Shown: positions 44,904-53,713 of the stretch, in pieces
How the letters are laid out: every line of letters starts with the position of its first letter
Numbering within the stretch: the stretch's first letter is position 1
NCBI RefSeq assembly: GCF_009829085.1
Contig: NZ_WUQY01000003.1
Span: 62,001-126,000 of the forward strand
Source: Sphingobacterium bovisgrunnientis
GTDB taxonomy: Bacteria; Bacteroidota; Bacteroidia; Sphingobacteriales; Sphingobacteriaceae
Length of the DNA stretch: 64,000 nucleotides
Direction: 5' to 3'
The notes under the pieces: model-generated
The model's database searches: none
Told to the model about the DNA's origin: nothing
What the model saw: the letters and a program-made list of their open reading frames with translations, nothing else
Position numbers and translations under genes: made by a program

Positions 44904-46301
44904 ATGATTTCTGAAAAGGTAACCCTAAAAGAGAAGATAGGTTATGGTTTTGGTGATGCCGCATCTTCTATGTTTTGGAAGCTGTTCGGCATGTACCTCA
45001 TGTTTTTCTATACTGACGTATTTGGTTTAGAGGCGCAAGTAGTGGGTACCATGTTTTTAATTACCAGAGTCTGGGATTCTCTCTTTGACCCTATTATAGG
45101 TGTGATAGCAGATAGAACGAAGTCCAAATGGGGTAAGTTTCGACCTTATTTATTGTATGTCGCAGTGCCATTTGGAGTCATTGGTGTTTTCACGTTTTAT
45201 ACACCTTCATTTAATGATTCAGGGAAAATTATTTATGCCTATGCTACTTATTCTTTGATGATGATGGTGTATTCGGTAATCAATGTGCCTTATGCATCTT
45301 TGTTAGGGGTCATGAGCTCATCACCGAAAACTAGAAGTGTTCTGGCGACCTATCGAATGACATTTGCTTATCTCGGGAGTTTTGTGACTTTACTATTTTT
45401 CAATCCGCTAGTGAGCTATTTTAGCGATAATGATATTGAGTCATCCAATCAGCAATACGGCTGGGTAATGGCCGCAAGTGTTGTAGCTGTGAGTGCTGTA
45501 ATTTTGTTTTTTCTCTGTTTTTTGTGGACAAAAGAACGCGTTGTTGCTTTTTCAGATGACCACAGCTCATTAAAGGAAGATGTTAAAAACTTGCTTCGAA
45601 ACATGCCATGGTGGATTTTACTGGGAGCTGGTGTTTTTACTTTAGTTTTTAATTCTGTTCGGGATGGAGCAGCGCTATATTATTTCAAATATTACGTAGA
45701 AGAAGATCTGTTTGATCATATTAAGATTTTTCAAATTCCATTTGTATTAAGTGGTTTGTACTTCTCGATCGGACAGTTAGCCAATTTAGTAGGTGTCATT
45801 ATAGCAGCGCCATTAAGTAATCGTATAGGAAAGAAAAATACTTTTATTGGAAGTATGCTTATCGCATTCATGGGAAGTATATTTTTCTACTGGATACCAA
45901 GAGACGGTGTTTTTGAAATATTCACACTACAGATTCTAATTAGTTGTTGTGCTGGTATTGTATTTCCATTATTATGGTCTATGTATGCAGATTGTGTAGA
46001 TTATTCGGAATATAAAACGGGACGACGTGCAACAGGTTTGATATTTAGCTCTTCTTCTATGAGTCAAAAATTAGGCTGGGCATTCGGATCGGCTTTGACA
46101 GGATGGCTATTGGGCTATTTTGGATTTCAAGCCAACACTATACAGTCAGATGATACGTTAAACGGCATACGTATGTTTTTGAGTTTTTTTCCAGCCATTG
46201 GGGCATTATTATCTGCAATTTTTGTGTTTTTTTATCCATTAGATGAAGCTCGTGTAATTGTTATTTCAGAAAACCTTAGTCTCAAAAGAAATCAGACATA
46301 G
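44904..46301 (+). CDS. GPH-family sugar:cation symporter (MFS)
   Basis: A 465-residue inner membrane protein with twelve predicted helices. GPH signatures are seen: KEKIGYGFGDAASSMFWK at the N terminus, VWDSLFDPIIGVIADRTKSKWGKFRPY after the second helix, and YADCVDYSEYKTGRRATGL in the C half. These transporters import disaccharides or oligosaccharides with Na+ or H+. Placement after GH130 implies import of mannosyl-glucose or mannobiose. It is the last gene of the PUL. Confidence 0.93.
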   Translation: MISEKVTLKEKIGYGFGDAASSMFWKLFGMYLMFFYTDVFGLEAQVVGTMFLITRVWDSLFDPIIGVIADRTKSKWGKFRPYLLYVAVPFGVIGVFTFYTPSFNDSGKIIYAYATYSLMMMVYSVINVPYASLLGVMSSSPKTRSVLATYRMTFAYLGSFVTLLFFNPLVSYFSDNDIESSNQQYGWVMAASVVAVSAVILFFLCFLWTKERVVAFSDDHSSLKEDVKNLLRNMPWWILLGAGVFTLVFNSVRDGAALYYFKYYVEEDLFDHIKIFQIPFVLSGLYFSIGQLANLVGVIIAAPLSNRIGKKNTFIGSMLIAFMGSIFFYWIPRDGVFEIFTLQILISCCAGIVFPLLWSMYADCVDYSEYKTGRRATGLIFSSSSMSQKLGWAFGSALTGWLLGYFGFQANTIQSDDTLNGIRMFLSFFPAIGALLSAIFVFFYPLDEARVIVISENLSLKRNQT

Positions 46302-46453
46302 TTTAATAATTATTTAGTGAATGATTAATTATCAAATTTAGTTTAGAAACTATTGTTAAAAAATAGGTTCAACAATAATAGCGTCAGCTTTATAGCAAAA
46401 TTCAAATTAAAAGATAAAGAATACTTAAATGGTATGTATTTTATCATAAACAA
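46302..46453. other. Gap after the mannan PUL
   Basis: I see no gene, repeat or clear terminator in these 150 bases. Stops occur in all frames. Confidence 0.5.
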
Positions 46454-46487
46454 AAAAAGGTTATTCAAATAAATGAATAACCTTTTT
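46454..46487. terminator. Terminator of the tRNA-Asp cluster
   Basis: Perfect 14-bp arms (46454-46467 and 46474-46487) with a 6-base loop, 14 bases beyond the last tRNA on the minus strand. It has TTTTT on both strands, so it may also end the PUL transcript. Confidence 0.85.
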
Positions 46488-46500
46488 GAAATATCTTAAG

Positions 46501-46574
46501 CGGTCTGGACGGGACTCGAACCCGCGACCCCATGCGTGACAGGCATGTATTCTAACCAGCTGAACTACCAGACC
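46501..46574 (-). tRNA. tRNA-Asp(GTC), copy 4
   Basis: A 74-base cloverleaf: acceptor GGTCTGG/CCAGACC with discriminator G, loop CTGTCAC giving anticodon GTC, and T arm GGTTCGAGTCC. CCA is not encoded. Identical to the other three copies. Confidence 0.97.
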
Positions 46575-46611
46575 TAAGATTTTTAGTTGTTGTATTTAAA
46601 AAGAATTTTAG

Positions 46612-46685
46612 CGGTCTGGACGGGACTCGAACCCGCGACCCCATGCGTGACAGGCATGTATTCTAACCAGCTGAACTACCAGACC
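46612..46685 (-). tRNA. tRNA-Asp(GTC), copy 3
   Basis: Identical 74-base sequence to the neighbouring copies, anticodon GTC. The spacer to the following copy is 37 bases. Confidence 0.97.
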
Positions 46686-46739
46686 TAAAATCTTTTTTAA
46701 TGCTTTTAAAGAACGATTGAAATCTTCGAAATAATTTGG

Positions 46740-46813
46740 CGGTCTGGACGGGACTCGAACCCGCGACCCCATGCGTGACAGGCATGTATTCTAACCAGCT
46801 GAACTACCAGACC
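46740..46813 (-). tRNA. tRNA-Asp(GTC), copy 2
   Basis: Identical 74-base sequence, anticodon GTC. The spacer to the following copy is 54 bases. Confidence 0.97.
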
Positions 46814-46870
46814 AAAATTATTTTCAATATTTTTCAGAACGTTGAAAGAACTTTTTCTTTCTTCTTGTTG

Positions 46871-46944
46871 CGGTCTGGACGGGACTCGAACCCGCGACCC
46901 CATGCGTGACAGGCATGTATTCTAACCAGCTGAACTACCAGACC
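46871..46944 (-). tRNA. tRNA-Asp(GTC), copy 1 (promoter-proximal)
   Basis: Identical 74-base sequence, anticodon GTC. It is the first copy after the promoter at 46970-47000. The spacer to the next is 57 bases. Confidence 0.97.
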
Positions 46945-46969
46945 TAAACCCTTCATCTGAGAAGGTGTG

Positions 46970-47000
46970 CAAATATAGGGCTGTTTTGCGTAAAAACAAA
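46970..47000 (-). promoter_or_regulatory. Promoter of the tRNA-Asp cluster
   Basis: On the minus strand TTTG (46997-47000), 19 bases, then TATATTTG (46970-46977): an exact Bacteroidota consensus, placed about 25 bases before the first tRNA and just after the prfA stop. Confidence 0.88.
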
Positions 47001-47017
47001 CTTTTTTTGCAAAAAAA

Positions 47018-48091
47018 TTAGTCTACAGCACCATCTTTCATCTTCTCTGCATTCTCTGCAAACTGCAATGCATCGATAATGTCCTGAATATCACCGTCCA
47101 TAATAGCCGTAAGATTATACATCGTCAAACCAATTCTATGTTCAGTTACACGACCTTGTGGGTAATTATATGTACGAACTTTCGCTGAACGGTCTCCAGA
47201 AGATACCAAAGTCTTACGTTTAGCAGCGATATCACCATTCTTTTTATTCAATTCGATCTCGTAAAGTTTGTTACGAAGCATCTCCATCGCTAATTCGCGG
47301 TTCGCCAATTGCGAACGTTCTACTTGACAAACGACAACAATACCAGTTGGTTTATGCGTCAATTGTACTTTTGTTTCTACTTTATTTACGTTTTGACCAC
47401 CAGCACCACCAGAACGTGACGTTTGTAATTCGATATCTCCAGGATTCAACTCTACATCGACTTCTTCTGCTTCAGGTAATACCGCTACAGATGCAGCAGA
47501 TGTGTGTACACGACCCTGTGTCTCGGTGTCTGGGACACGTTGCACACGGTGTACACCCGATTCATATTTCAATTGTCCATAAACATCTTCACCAATGACT
47601 TTCAAGATTACTTCTTTATAACCACCAGAAGTACCTTCCGTCACATCCATTACTTCATTACGCCATCCTTTTTTCTCAAAATAACGTGTGTACATACGGT
47701 ATAAATCTCCAGCAAAAATAGCTGCTTCATCACCTCCAGTACCACCACGAATTTCAATAATAGCGTTTTTAGCGTCTTCAGGATCTTTAGGGATCAACAT
47801 TAGACGAATTTCTTCCTCTTTTTCCTCTTTTTGCGCATACAGCATATCCTGCTCTTCTTTTGCCATTTCACGCAACTCTTGATCCTTCTCATTCAAAAGA
47901 ATCTCTTTGTTAGCTTCCATATTGCTAACAATATTTCTATAAATATGATATTGATCTACAATTTTGCCCAAGTCTTTGTATTCCTTGTTCAATTTTGCAA
48001 AACGTTTCATATCCGAGATGGTTTCTGGATTGCTTAATTCAGCTTCCACTTCTTCCCATCTTTCCTTAATAGCTTGTAATTTTTCTAACAT
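47018..48091 (-). CDS. prfA: Peptide chain release factor 1
   Basis: RF1 recognises UAA and UAG stops. The start is the ATG at 48091 ([12 protein letters not shown]); the longer frame begins with TTG. The 357-residue protein has the catalytic GGQ at 231-233 in [16 protein letters not shown], the stop-codon region [21 protein letters not shown] at about 185-205, and the RF1-type N-terminal coiled coil. RF2 would carry SPF instead. No programmed frameshift. Minus strand; the tRNA-Asp promoter follows its stop. Confidence 0.96.
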   Translation of the reverse strand: MLEKLQAIKERWEEVEAELSNPETISDMKRFAKLNKEYKDLGKIVDQYHIYRNIVSNMEANKEILLNEKDQELREMAKEEQDMLYAQKEEKEEEIRLMLIPKDPEDAKNAIIEIRGGTGGDEAAIFAGDLYRMYTRYFEKKGWRNEVMDVTEGTSGGYKEVILKVIGEDVYGQLKYESGVHRVQRVPDTETQGRVHTSAASVAVLPEAEEVDVELNPGDIELQTSRSGGAGGQNVNKVETKVQLTHKPTGIVVVCQVERSQLANRELAMEMLRNKLYEIELNKKNGDIAAKRKTLVSSGDRSAKVRTYNYPQGRVTEHRIGLTMYNLTAIMDGDIQDIIDALQFAENAEKMKDGAVD

Positions 48092-48169
48092 AATTCTAAA
48101 TTCCACAGGCCTATTTGCCTTTTGGAAAGGCAAAATTACTGAAAATTTATATTAATTGAGCAGGATTTC

Positions 48170-48499
48170 TTAATGACTTGAAACTGCTTTAAGCCCTACA
48201 ATAGATGCGATTAAAGTAAAAATGAAGAATATACGCCAAAAGTCAGCGGGTTCTTTGAAAAAAAATATTCCCATCAACACCGTACCTACAGCACCAATAC
48301 CTGTCCAAACAGCATAAGCTGTTCCGAGTGGCAGAGTTTGAGTTGCTTTAATCAATAAACCCATTGATGCGAATAGACAGACCACAAATCCACCATACCA
48401 AGCTAAACTTTCGTTGCCTGTCGCGTCTTTAGCTTTTCCTAGACATGTGGTAAAACCTATTTCAAATAAACCACCTAAAATTAAAAATATCCAATTCAT
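48170..48499 (-). CDS. SMR family efflux pump (SugE/Gdx type)
   Basis: A 109-residue protein with four transmembrane helices and the essential Glu13 in GGLFEIGFTTCLGKAKDA, the SugE/Gdx subfamily pattern, and LGTAYAVWTGIGAVGTVLMG in helix 3. Gdx proteins export guanidinium; other SMR proteins export quaternary ammonium compounds. No guanidine riboswitch is seen upstream. A Crp-type regulator gene lies 70 bases upstream on the same strand and may control it. Confidence 0.9.
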   Translation of the reverse strand: MNWIFLILGGLFEIGFTTCLGKAKDATGNESLAWYGGFVVCLFASMGLLIKATQTLPLGTAYAVWTGIGAVGTVLMGIFFFKEPADFWRIFFIFTLIASIVGLKAVSSH

Positions 48500-48569
48500 G
48501 TTTTTTCCTTTTGTTGTAACACAAAGGTCAGGATTTTAGGAGGAATAACTTTTTACAAATGATAAAAAA

Positions 48570-49133
48570 CTATTTGATATCTGCTCGAATTCGGGACAAC
48601 GTAACTTGCGTAACGCCAAGGTAAGAGGCGATATAGCCCAGTTTGATGTGATGCAAAAGTTTGGGAGCTTTACGTAGTAAATCAGCATAGCGCTCGGCTG
48701 CTGATTTGAAAAGACTTTGCATGAGTCTTTCTTCGATTTTTAGTGTTTCTAATTCCGCTAATTTTCTACCCCAATTTGCAATAGGTAGCGAAGTAGTATA
48801 CAATTCTTGGAGCTTTGATATAGAAATGCGGTAAATAGAACAATCCGATAAGGTATCTACAATTTCATAAGTGGGTAAGGAATGTATATAACTGTTCAGT
48901 GGTAATATGATATCACCTGGAAAGCAAAAGTCTAATACAACTTCTTTTTCTTCTTTCGGGTAAAAGATTCGACAGATTCCTTCTTCAAGGAAATAAATGT
49001 ATTTGTTAATTTGTTGTTGCTGAATAAGTATATCATTCTTTGCGAGGGAGACTTTCTCTGCTATTGCAATGATTTTATCCATCTCCACATCAGCCAAGGG
49101 ATAAATAGACGCAAAACCTTTGCTTAGTTCCAT
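48570..49133 (-). CDS. Crp/Fnr family regulator
   Basis: The ATG at 49133 (MELSKGFASIYPLADVEMDK) overlaps the end of the upstream phosphatase gene by 10 bases, giving 187 residues. An N-terminal cyclic-nucleotide-binding-type fold (about 15-120: KNDILIQQQQINKYIYFLEEG, VVLDFCFPGDIILP) and a C-terminal helix-turn-helix (KLGYIASYLGVTQVTLSRIRADI) are clear. The cAMP-binding residues are not conserved, as usual in this Bacteroidota group. Its position suggests control of the SMR pump gene downstream. Confidence 0.88.
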   Translation of the reverse strand: MELSKGFASIYPLADVEMDKIIAIAEKVSLAKNDILIQQQQINKYIYFLEEGICRIFYPKEEKEVVLDFCFPGDIILPLNSYIHSLPTYEIVDTLSDCSIYRISISKLQELYTTSLPIANWGRKLAELETLKIEERLMQSLFKSAAERYADLLRKAPKLLHHIKLGYIASYLGVTQVTLSRIRADIK

Positions 49134-49870
49134 TGCTGCAAAGTTAATTTTTCTCCATCCCATACAGCGTACGTGCGATGATTTATCCATTCTCCCAAAT
49201 TCACGATTTGAGTATTGTCATTTACGATAATATCATATGGAACATGGCGATGGCCATAAATCATAAAATCATAATGTTGCGAATTCAATAATTCTTTGCT
49301 GTACTGAATTAGCCATTCTTTATCTTCTCCCAAAAAAGTTTCAGGCGCATTGCTAGAAACACGGCTATGTTTTGACCAACGGGTCGCAATACCAATTCCT
49401 AGATTAGGATGTATCCTTGCAAATAACCATTGACAAAGAGAACTTCTAAAAATCTTCTTCAAAAACTTATATTTCGCATCACCAGGACCTAATCCGTCCC
49501 CGTGATGGATATAAAAAGACTTGCCATCAAGATTCAATACTAATTCATTATCAATAATCCGTGCATTCAGCTCTTTTTTCAAATACCCAAACATCCACAT
49601 GTCGTGATTGCCTTTGAAAAAAGTAAGTTTAATGCCTAAATCTGCCAGTTCAGCAAGCTTTCCCAAAAAGCGAATATAACCTTTGGGAATTACAGTTGCA
49701 TATTCAAACCAGAAATCAAAAATATCACCAACTAAATATAGTTCGATCGCATCATGCTTAATAGCATCTAGCCATTGCACAATAACTTTTTCGCGTTCAG
49801 CGGATTTTTCTAAAGGAAAAGCACCTAAGTGAAAATCGGAAGCAAAATATATCTTGTTTCTTGTTTGCAT
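49124..49870 (-). CDS. UDP-2,3-diacylglucosamine diphosphatase-type metallophosphoesterase
   Basis: The start at 49870 (MQTRNKIYFASDFHLG) matches the family; an ATG at 49927 would leave only 36 bases to the divergent gene and overlap its promoter. The 248-residue enzyme has the calcineurin-like motifs SDFHLG, VGDIFDFWFEY, FKGNHDMW, IHHGDGLGPGD, and MIYGHRHVP. LpxH-type enzymes hydrolyse UDP-2,3-diacylglucosamine to lipid X in lipid A synthesis. Its 3' end overlaps the Crp gene, so the two are co-transcribed. Confidence 0.9.
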   Translation of the reverse strand: MQTRNKIYFASDFHLGAFPLEKSAEREKVIVQWLDAIKHDAIELYLVGDIFDFWFEYATVIPKGYIRFLGKLAELADLGIKLTFFKGNHDMWMFGYLKKELNARIIDNELVLNLDGKSFYIHHGDGLGPGDAKYKFLKKIFRSSLCQWLFARIHPNLGIGIATRWSKHSRVSSNAPETFLGEDKEWLIQYSKELLNSQHYDFMIYGHRHVPYDIIVNDNTQIVNLGEWINHRTYAVWDGEKLTLQQWN

Positions 49871-49912
49871 AAGCGGTAAAAATACCGAAATAGCACGTTG
49901 ATTACAACCCCC

Positions 49913-49944
49913 TTGGCGCAAACTCATAATATTTAGTAGTTTTG
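49913..49944 (+). promoter_or_regulatory. Promoter of the prolyl oligopeptidase gene
   Basis: TTG (49913-49915), 21 bases, then TAGTTTTG (49937-49944), 19 bases before the ATG. Spacing is one longer than ideal. Confidence 0.6.
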
Positions 49945-49963
49945 TTTATATAGATGATAAATT

Positions 49964-52111
49964 ATGGTAAGAAATTTAAGTTTAATGTTGTTGGCGACAG
50001 CTATAGTCGGCTGTCAATCACAAAATAAAATCGAAGCAGTGAAAGAAATTACGCTAAAACCGTATCCACAGACAGAGAAAGTTGATCAAAAGGACACTTA
50101 TTTTGGTGTAGAAGTGGAAGACCCTTATCGTTGGTTGGAAGATGATTTGTCCGATAAAACAAAAGCTTGGGTTACAGCTCAAAATGAAGTAACACAAGAT
50201 TATTTATCTCAAATTCCTTTTCGTGATGCCATCAAATCTCGTTTAGAAACCTTGTGGAATTACGAGAAATTCTCTGCTCCTTATCAAGAGGGAGAGTATA
50301 TTTATTGGTACAAAAATGATGGACTTCAAAATCAATCGGTATTATACCGTAAAAAAGGCAATAATGACAAGGAAGAGGTATTCTTAGACCCAAATAAATT
50401 TTCGACAGATGGAACGACCTCTTTAGCTGGTATTTCTTTTAGTAAGGATGGTTCATTAGTGGCGTATCAACTTTCAGAGGGTGGTTCGGACTGGCGTAAG
50501 GTTGTGGTGTTGAAAGCAGATGATAAGTCTGTAGTGGGTGATACATTAATTGATGTCAAATTTTCTGGTTTGGCTTGGCGAGGCAACGAAGGATTTTATT
50601 ACAGCTCATACGAAAAGCCGAAGGCTGGTTCTGCTTTGTCCGCGATGACGGATGTGCACAAATTGTATTTCCATAAATTAAATACACCACAAAAAGAGGA
50701 CGAATTGGTCTTTGGTGGCGAAAGTATGAAACGTCGTTATATTGGTGCAGGATTGACTGAGGATGAGCGATTCTTAATAGTAAGTGCAGCGAATACGACT
50801 TCAGGAAATGAATTATGGGTGAAAGATTTAAGTATCCCAGATTCAAAATTTGTCACTGTTGTGAATAATATGGATAAGAATCATTATGTCATGGACAATG
50901 ACGGTAGCAAATTGTTTATTTACACCGAATTAAACGCATCGAATGGTCGTATTGTTACTGTTGATTTTGCGAATCCAACACCTGAAAATTGGACAGATTT
51001 AATTCCTGAAACAGATAATGTATTGAGCCCATCGATAGGTGGCGGTAAAATATTCGCTTCTTACTTGAAAGATGCGACTTCATTGGTGAAACAATTTGAT
51101 CGTAATGGTAAACTAGAGCGTGAAATTGAATTACCAGGTGTAGGAACTGCTTCAGGTTTTGGTGCAAAGAAAGAAGATAAAGATTTGTATTATTCGTTTA
51201 CTTCGTACATTCATCCAAGCACAATTTACAAGTATGATATTGCTTCGGGAAAATCAGAAATCTACAAAGAATCGGGTGCGAAATTTGATCCTTCGCAATA
51301 TGAGTCCAAACAAATATTTTATACGTCAAAAGATGGTACAAAAGTTCCGATGATTATTACACACAAAAAGGGTGTAAAATTAGATGGAACAAATCCAACT
51401 TTATTATATGCTTATGGCGGATTTAATATCAGTCTCACACCTTCTTTCAGTTTAGCACATACAATTTTGCTAGAGCAAGGTGGTGTATATGCCGTGGCGA
51501 ATCTTCGCGGAGGTGGTGAGTACGGCGAAAACTGGCATTTAGCAGGTACAAAATTGAAAAAGCAAAATGTCTTTGACGACTTCATTGCGGCAGCAGAATA
51601 TTTAATCAATGAAAAATATACTTATTCCGAAAAATTAGCAATCGCTGGGGGTTCGAATGGTGGACTTTTAGTTGGTGCTTGCATGACACAGCGACCAGAG
51701 TTGTTTAAAGTTGCGTTTCCTGCCGTGGGAGTATTGGATATGTTGCGTTACCATAAGTTTACAGCTGGCGCGGGTTGGGCTTTTGATTATGGCACAGCAG
51801 ATGATAGCAAAGAGATGTTTGACTATTTGTACAAGTATTCACCTTATCATGCATTAAAACGAAATACTTCGTATCCTGCGACGATGGTCATGACCGCGGA
51901 TCACGACGACCGTGTGGTTCCAGCACATTCGTTTAAATTTGCAGCTCGTCTTCAAGAGTACCACAAAGGAAGTAATCCAGTATTAATTCGTATTGATACC
52001 AAAGCAGGACATGGCGCAGGTAAATCAACAGCCATGCAAATTGAAGAAAATGCAGACCGTTGGGCGTTTATGTTTCAAAATATGGGAGTAGGATATTCTG
52101 AAATTAAATAG
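49964..52111 (+). CDS. Prolyl oligopeptidase (S9A) lipoprotein
   Basis: A 715-residue periplasmic or surface lipoprotein (lipobox IVGC, Cys17). The N terminus of the mature protein has EVEDPYRWLEDDLSDKTKAWV, followed by the seven-bladed propeller and the alpha/beta-hydrolase domain. The catalytic triad is Ser564 (AGGSNGGLL), Asp648 (ADHDDRVVP) and His683 (KAGHGAGKS). Prolyl oligopeptidases cut short peptides after proline. Lipid anchoring is unusual for the animal enzymes but common in Bacteroidota. Monocistronic: own promoter, and a terminator after a short duplicated tail. Confidence 0.95.
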   Translation: MVRNLSLMLLATAIVGCQSQNKIEAVKEITLKPYPQTEKVDQKDTYFGVEVEDPYRWLEDDLSDKTKAWVTAQNEVTQDYLSQIPFRDAIKSRLETLWNYEKFSAPYQEGEYIYWYKNDGLQNQSVLYRKKGNNDKEEVFLDPNKFSTDGTTSLAGISFSKDGSLVAYQLSEGGSDWRKVVVLKADDKSVVGDTLIDVKFSGLAWRGNEGFYYSSYEKPKAGSALSAMTDVHKLYFHKLNTPQKEDELVFGGESMKRRYIGAGLTEDERFLIVSAANTTSGNELWVKDLSIPDSKFVTVVNNMDKNHYVMDNDGSKLFIYTELNASNGRIVTVDFANPTPENWTDLIPETDNVLSPSIGGGKIFASYLKDATSLVKQFDRNGKLEREIELPGVGTASGFGAKKEDKDLYYSFTSYIHPSTIYKYDIASGKSEIYKESGAKFDPSQYESKQIFYTSKDGTKVPMIITHKKGVKLDGTNPTLLYAYGGFNISLTPSFSLAHTILLEQGGVYAVANLRGGGEYGENWHLAGTKLKKQNVFDDFIAAAEYLINEKYTYSEKLAIAGGSNGGLLVGACMTQRPELFKVAFPAVGVLDMLRYHKFTAGAGWAFDYGTADDSKEMFDYLYKYSPYHALKRNTSYPATMVMTADHDDRVVPAHSFKFAARLQEYHKGSNPVLIRIDTKAGHGAGKSTAMQIEENADRWAFMFQNMGVGYSEIK

Positions 52112-52152
52112 TGTTAACTTATACAGGGCATGCATAATAAAGGGGCTATATG

Positions 52153-52188
52153 CAATGTAGATTGGCTATACCGAAATTAAATAGTATT
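52153..52188 (+). repeat. Partial duplicate of the prolyl oligopeptidase 3' end
   Basis: The sequence GGCTATACCGAAATTAAATAG (in pieces: codons for GYTEIK and stop, 52164-52184) repeats the true gene end GYSEIK-stop (52094-52111), with similar bases before and after it. It looks like the relic of a duplicated gene end. Confidence 0.55.
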
Positions 52189-52193
52189 TTAGT

Positions 52194-52220
52194 AAGGACG
52201 ACAATTAGTCGTCCTTTTTT
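52194..52220 (+). terminator. Terminator abutting the start of the next gene
   Basis: Nine-bp arms AAGGACGAC/GTCGTCCTT with loop AATTA, then TTTT running directly into the ATG at 52221. Confidence 0.8.
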
Positions 52221-52793
52221 ATGGTTGAAAAATTAATACAGCATATCCAAAGTATTGTTCCCCTTACAGAAGAAGAGGTAGAAATCGTTCGCGAGCTTGT
52301 TAAAGAAAAGGATGTTCCACGTAAAAAATTTCTGCATCAAGCTGGTGAAGTAGCGTCGTATTCTGCTTTTGTAGTGGAAGGATGTTTACGTTCGTACACT
52401 GTAGATCGTGACGGTTTTGAACATATTGTGCAATTTGCGCCTGAGAATTGGTGGATTTCGGATATGTATTCTTTGGTGAAAAATAAACCAAGTGAATTGA
52501 ATATTGACGCTTTATTAGAGAGTAAAGTTTTATTGCTTAGTCGTACTTGTCAAGTTTCTATTTTTGATAGGATTCCAAAGCTCGAACGTTATTTTCGTAT
52601 TTTGAGTGAAAATGCGTTGGCAGCGAGTAATCAACGCACAATAAATTACCTTAGTCTTACAGCCAAATTACGCTATGAAAAATTCTGTGATTTATATCCT
52701 ACTTTGATTCATACTATACCACAGAAATCCATTGCTTCTTATATTGGTATTACTCCGGAATTTTTGAGTAAGCTTCGTGCAGAGCGTAATTAA
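52221..52793 (+). CDS. Crp/Fnr family regulator
   Basis: A 190-residue regulator: MVEKLIQHIQSIVPLTEEE at the start, a cyclic-nucleotide-type beta-roll (KKFLHQAGEVASYSAFVVEGCLR, IVQFAPENWWISD), and a C-terminal helix-turn-helix (IPQKSIASYIGITPEFLSKLRAE). This is the second of two such regulators within 4 kb; they share fold but are not close. The start codon touches a terminator hairpin, so expression may depend on read-through. The pirin gene follows after 78 bases and could be a target. Confidence 0.9.
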   Translation: MVEKLIQHIQSIVPLTEEEVEIVRELVKEKDVPRKKFLHQAGEVASYSAFVVEGCLRSYTVDRDGFEHIVQFAPENWWISDMYSLVKNKPSELNIDALLESKVLLLSRTCQVSIFDRIPKLERYFRILSENALAASNQRTINYLSLTAKLRYEKFCDLYPTLIHTIPQKSIASYIGITPEFLSKLRAERN

Positions 52794-52836
52794 TATTTTC
52801 TTAATCTAGGTTAAGAATTCTACCGCGATTAGAAGA

Positions 52837-52844
52837 TAACTTTG
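52837..52844 (+). promoter_or_regulatory. Possible -7 element for the pirin gene
   Basis: TAACTTTG matches the -7 consensus 27 bases before the start at 52872. No TTG is found at the expected -33 distance. Confidence 0.4.
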
Positions 52845-52871
52845 TAATATCAAATAAGAAAGGGAAATAAA

Positions 52872-53582
52872 ATGAGAACGATAATTCATAAAGCAGATAG
52901 TAGAGGATATGCAGATCACGGTTGGTTGAAAAGCTACCACACATTTAGTTTTGCAGGATACAATAATCCGCAGCGTATGCATTTTGGGGCATTGCGCGTA
53001 TTGAACGATGATTTTGTTGCAGGAGGAAATGGTTTTGGCCGTCATCCGCACAGCAATATGGAAATTATATCTATTCCATTAGAAGGTACGTTGGCACATA
53101 GCGATAGCATGGGTAATGAAGGAACAATTCAGCCCAACGAAATTCAGGTGATGAGCGCAGGAACTGGTGTAGCACATAGTGAATTCAATGGAAGTGAAGT
53201 TGATCCTGTTAAATTTTTACAAATTTGGTTATTCCCAAATAAAGAAAACGTAACGCCACGATACGATCAAATCAAAATTGATCCGGCTGATCGTAAAAAT
53301 AAATTGCAACAAGTTATCTCACCAAATCCCGATGACGAAGGTACTTGGATTCACCAAGATGCGTGGTTTCATCTAGCAGATTTGGATGCTGGAAACACTG
53401 TTGAATATGTATTAAAAGGAGAAGGAACAGGGGTGTATATTTTCTTATTGGAAGGACAATTGGAAATAGCTAACGAAACTTTGGAGAGAAGAGATGCTAT
53501 TGGAATTACAGATGTTTCTTCTATAACATTTACAGCGAAAGAAAATGCTTCCGTATTGATCATGGAAGTACCGATGGTGTAA
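52872..53582 (+). CDS. Pirin family protein
   Basis: A 236-residue bicupin protein. The N-terminal cupin has HPHSNMEIISIPLEG with the metal ligands and VMSAGTGVAHSEFN; DHGWLKSYHTFSFAGY is the usual pirin opening. YhaK/pirin proteins bind iron, and some act as quercetin dioxygenases; the function here is unknown. It follows the Crp regulator and ends at a terminator. Confidence 0.93.
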   Translation: MRTIIHKADSRGYADHGWLKSYHTFSFAGYNNPQRMHFGALRVLNDDFVAGGNGFGRHPHSNMEIISIPLEGTLAHSDSMGNEGTIQPNEIQVMSAGTGVAHSEFNGSEVDPVKFLQIWLFPNKENVTPRYDQIKIDPADRKNKLQQVISPNPDDEGTWIHQDAWFHLADLDAGNTVEYVLKGEGTGVYIFLLEGQLEIANETLERRDAIGITDVSSITFTAKENASVLIMEVPMV

Positions 53583-53603
53583 TTATTTATTAAAGATAGA
53601 AGT

Positions 53604-53630
53604 AATAGCCTAGCTTTTGACTAGGCTATT
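53604..53630 (+). terminator. Terminator after the pirin gene
   Basis: Ten-bp perfect arms AATAGCCTAG/CTAGGCTATT with a 7-base loop, followed by TGTTTAT. Confidence 0.8.
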
Positions 53631-53713
53631 TGTTTATAGCACTGTTTGTAATAAAACTGTCCAATTATACTAACTGAAATTTATTCTCTTTTTAAATTTC
53701 ATATTTTTGTTGA

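Noticed and set aside
46501..46944. Integration site or prophage at the tRNA-Asp cluster
   Set aside because: No integrase, no partial tRNA copy and no att-like repeat is seen on either side.
48500..48569. Guanidine riboswitch before the SugE/Gdx-type pump
   Set aside because: The 70-base gap is too short and shows no paired ACGR-type hairpins.
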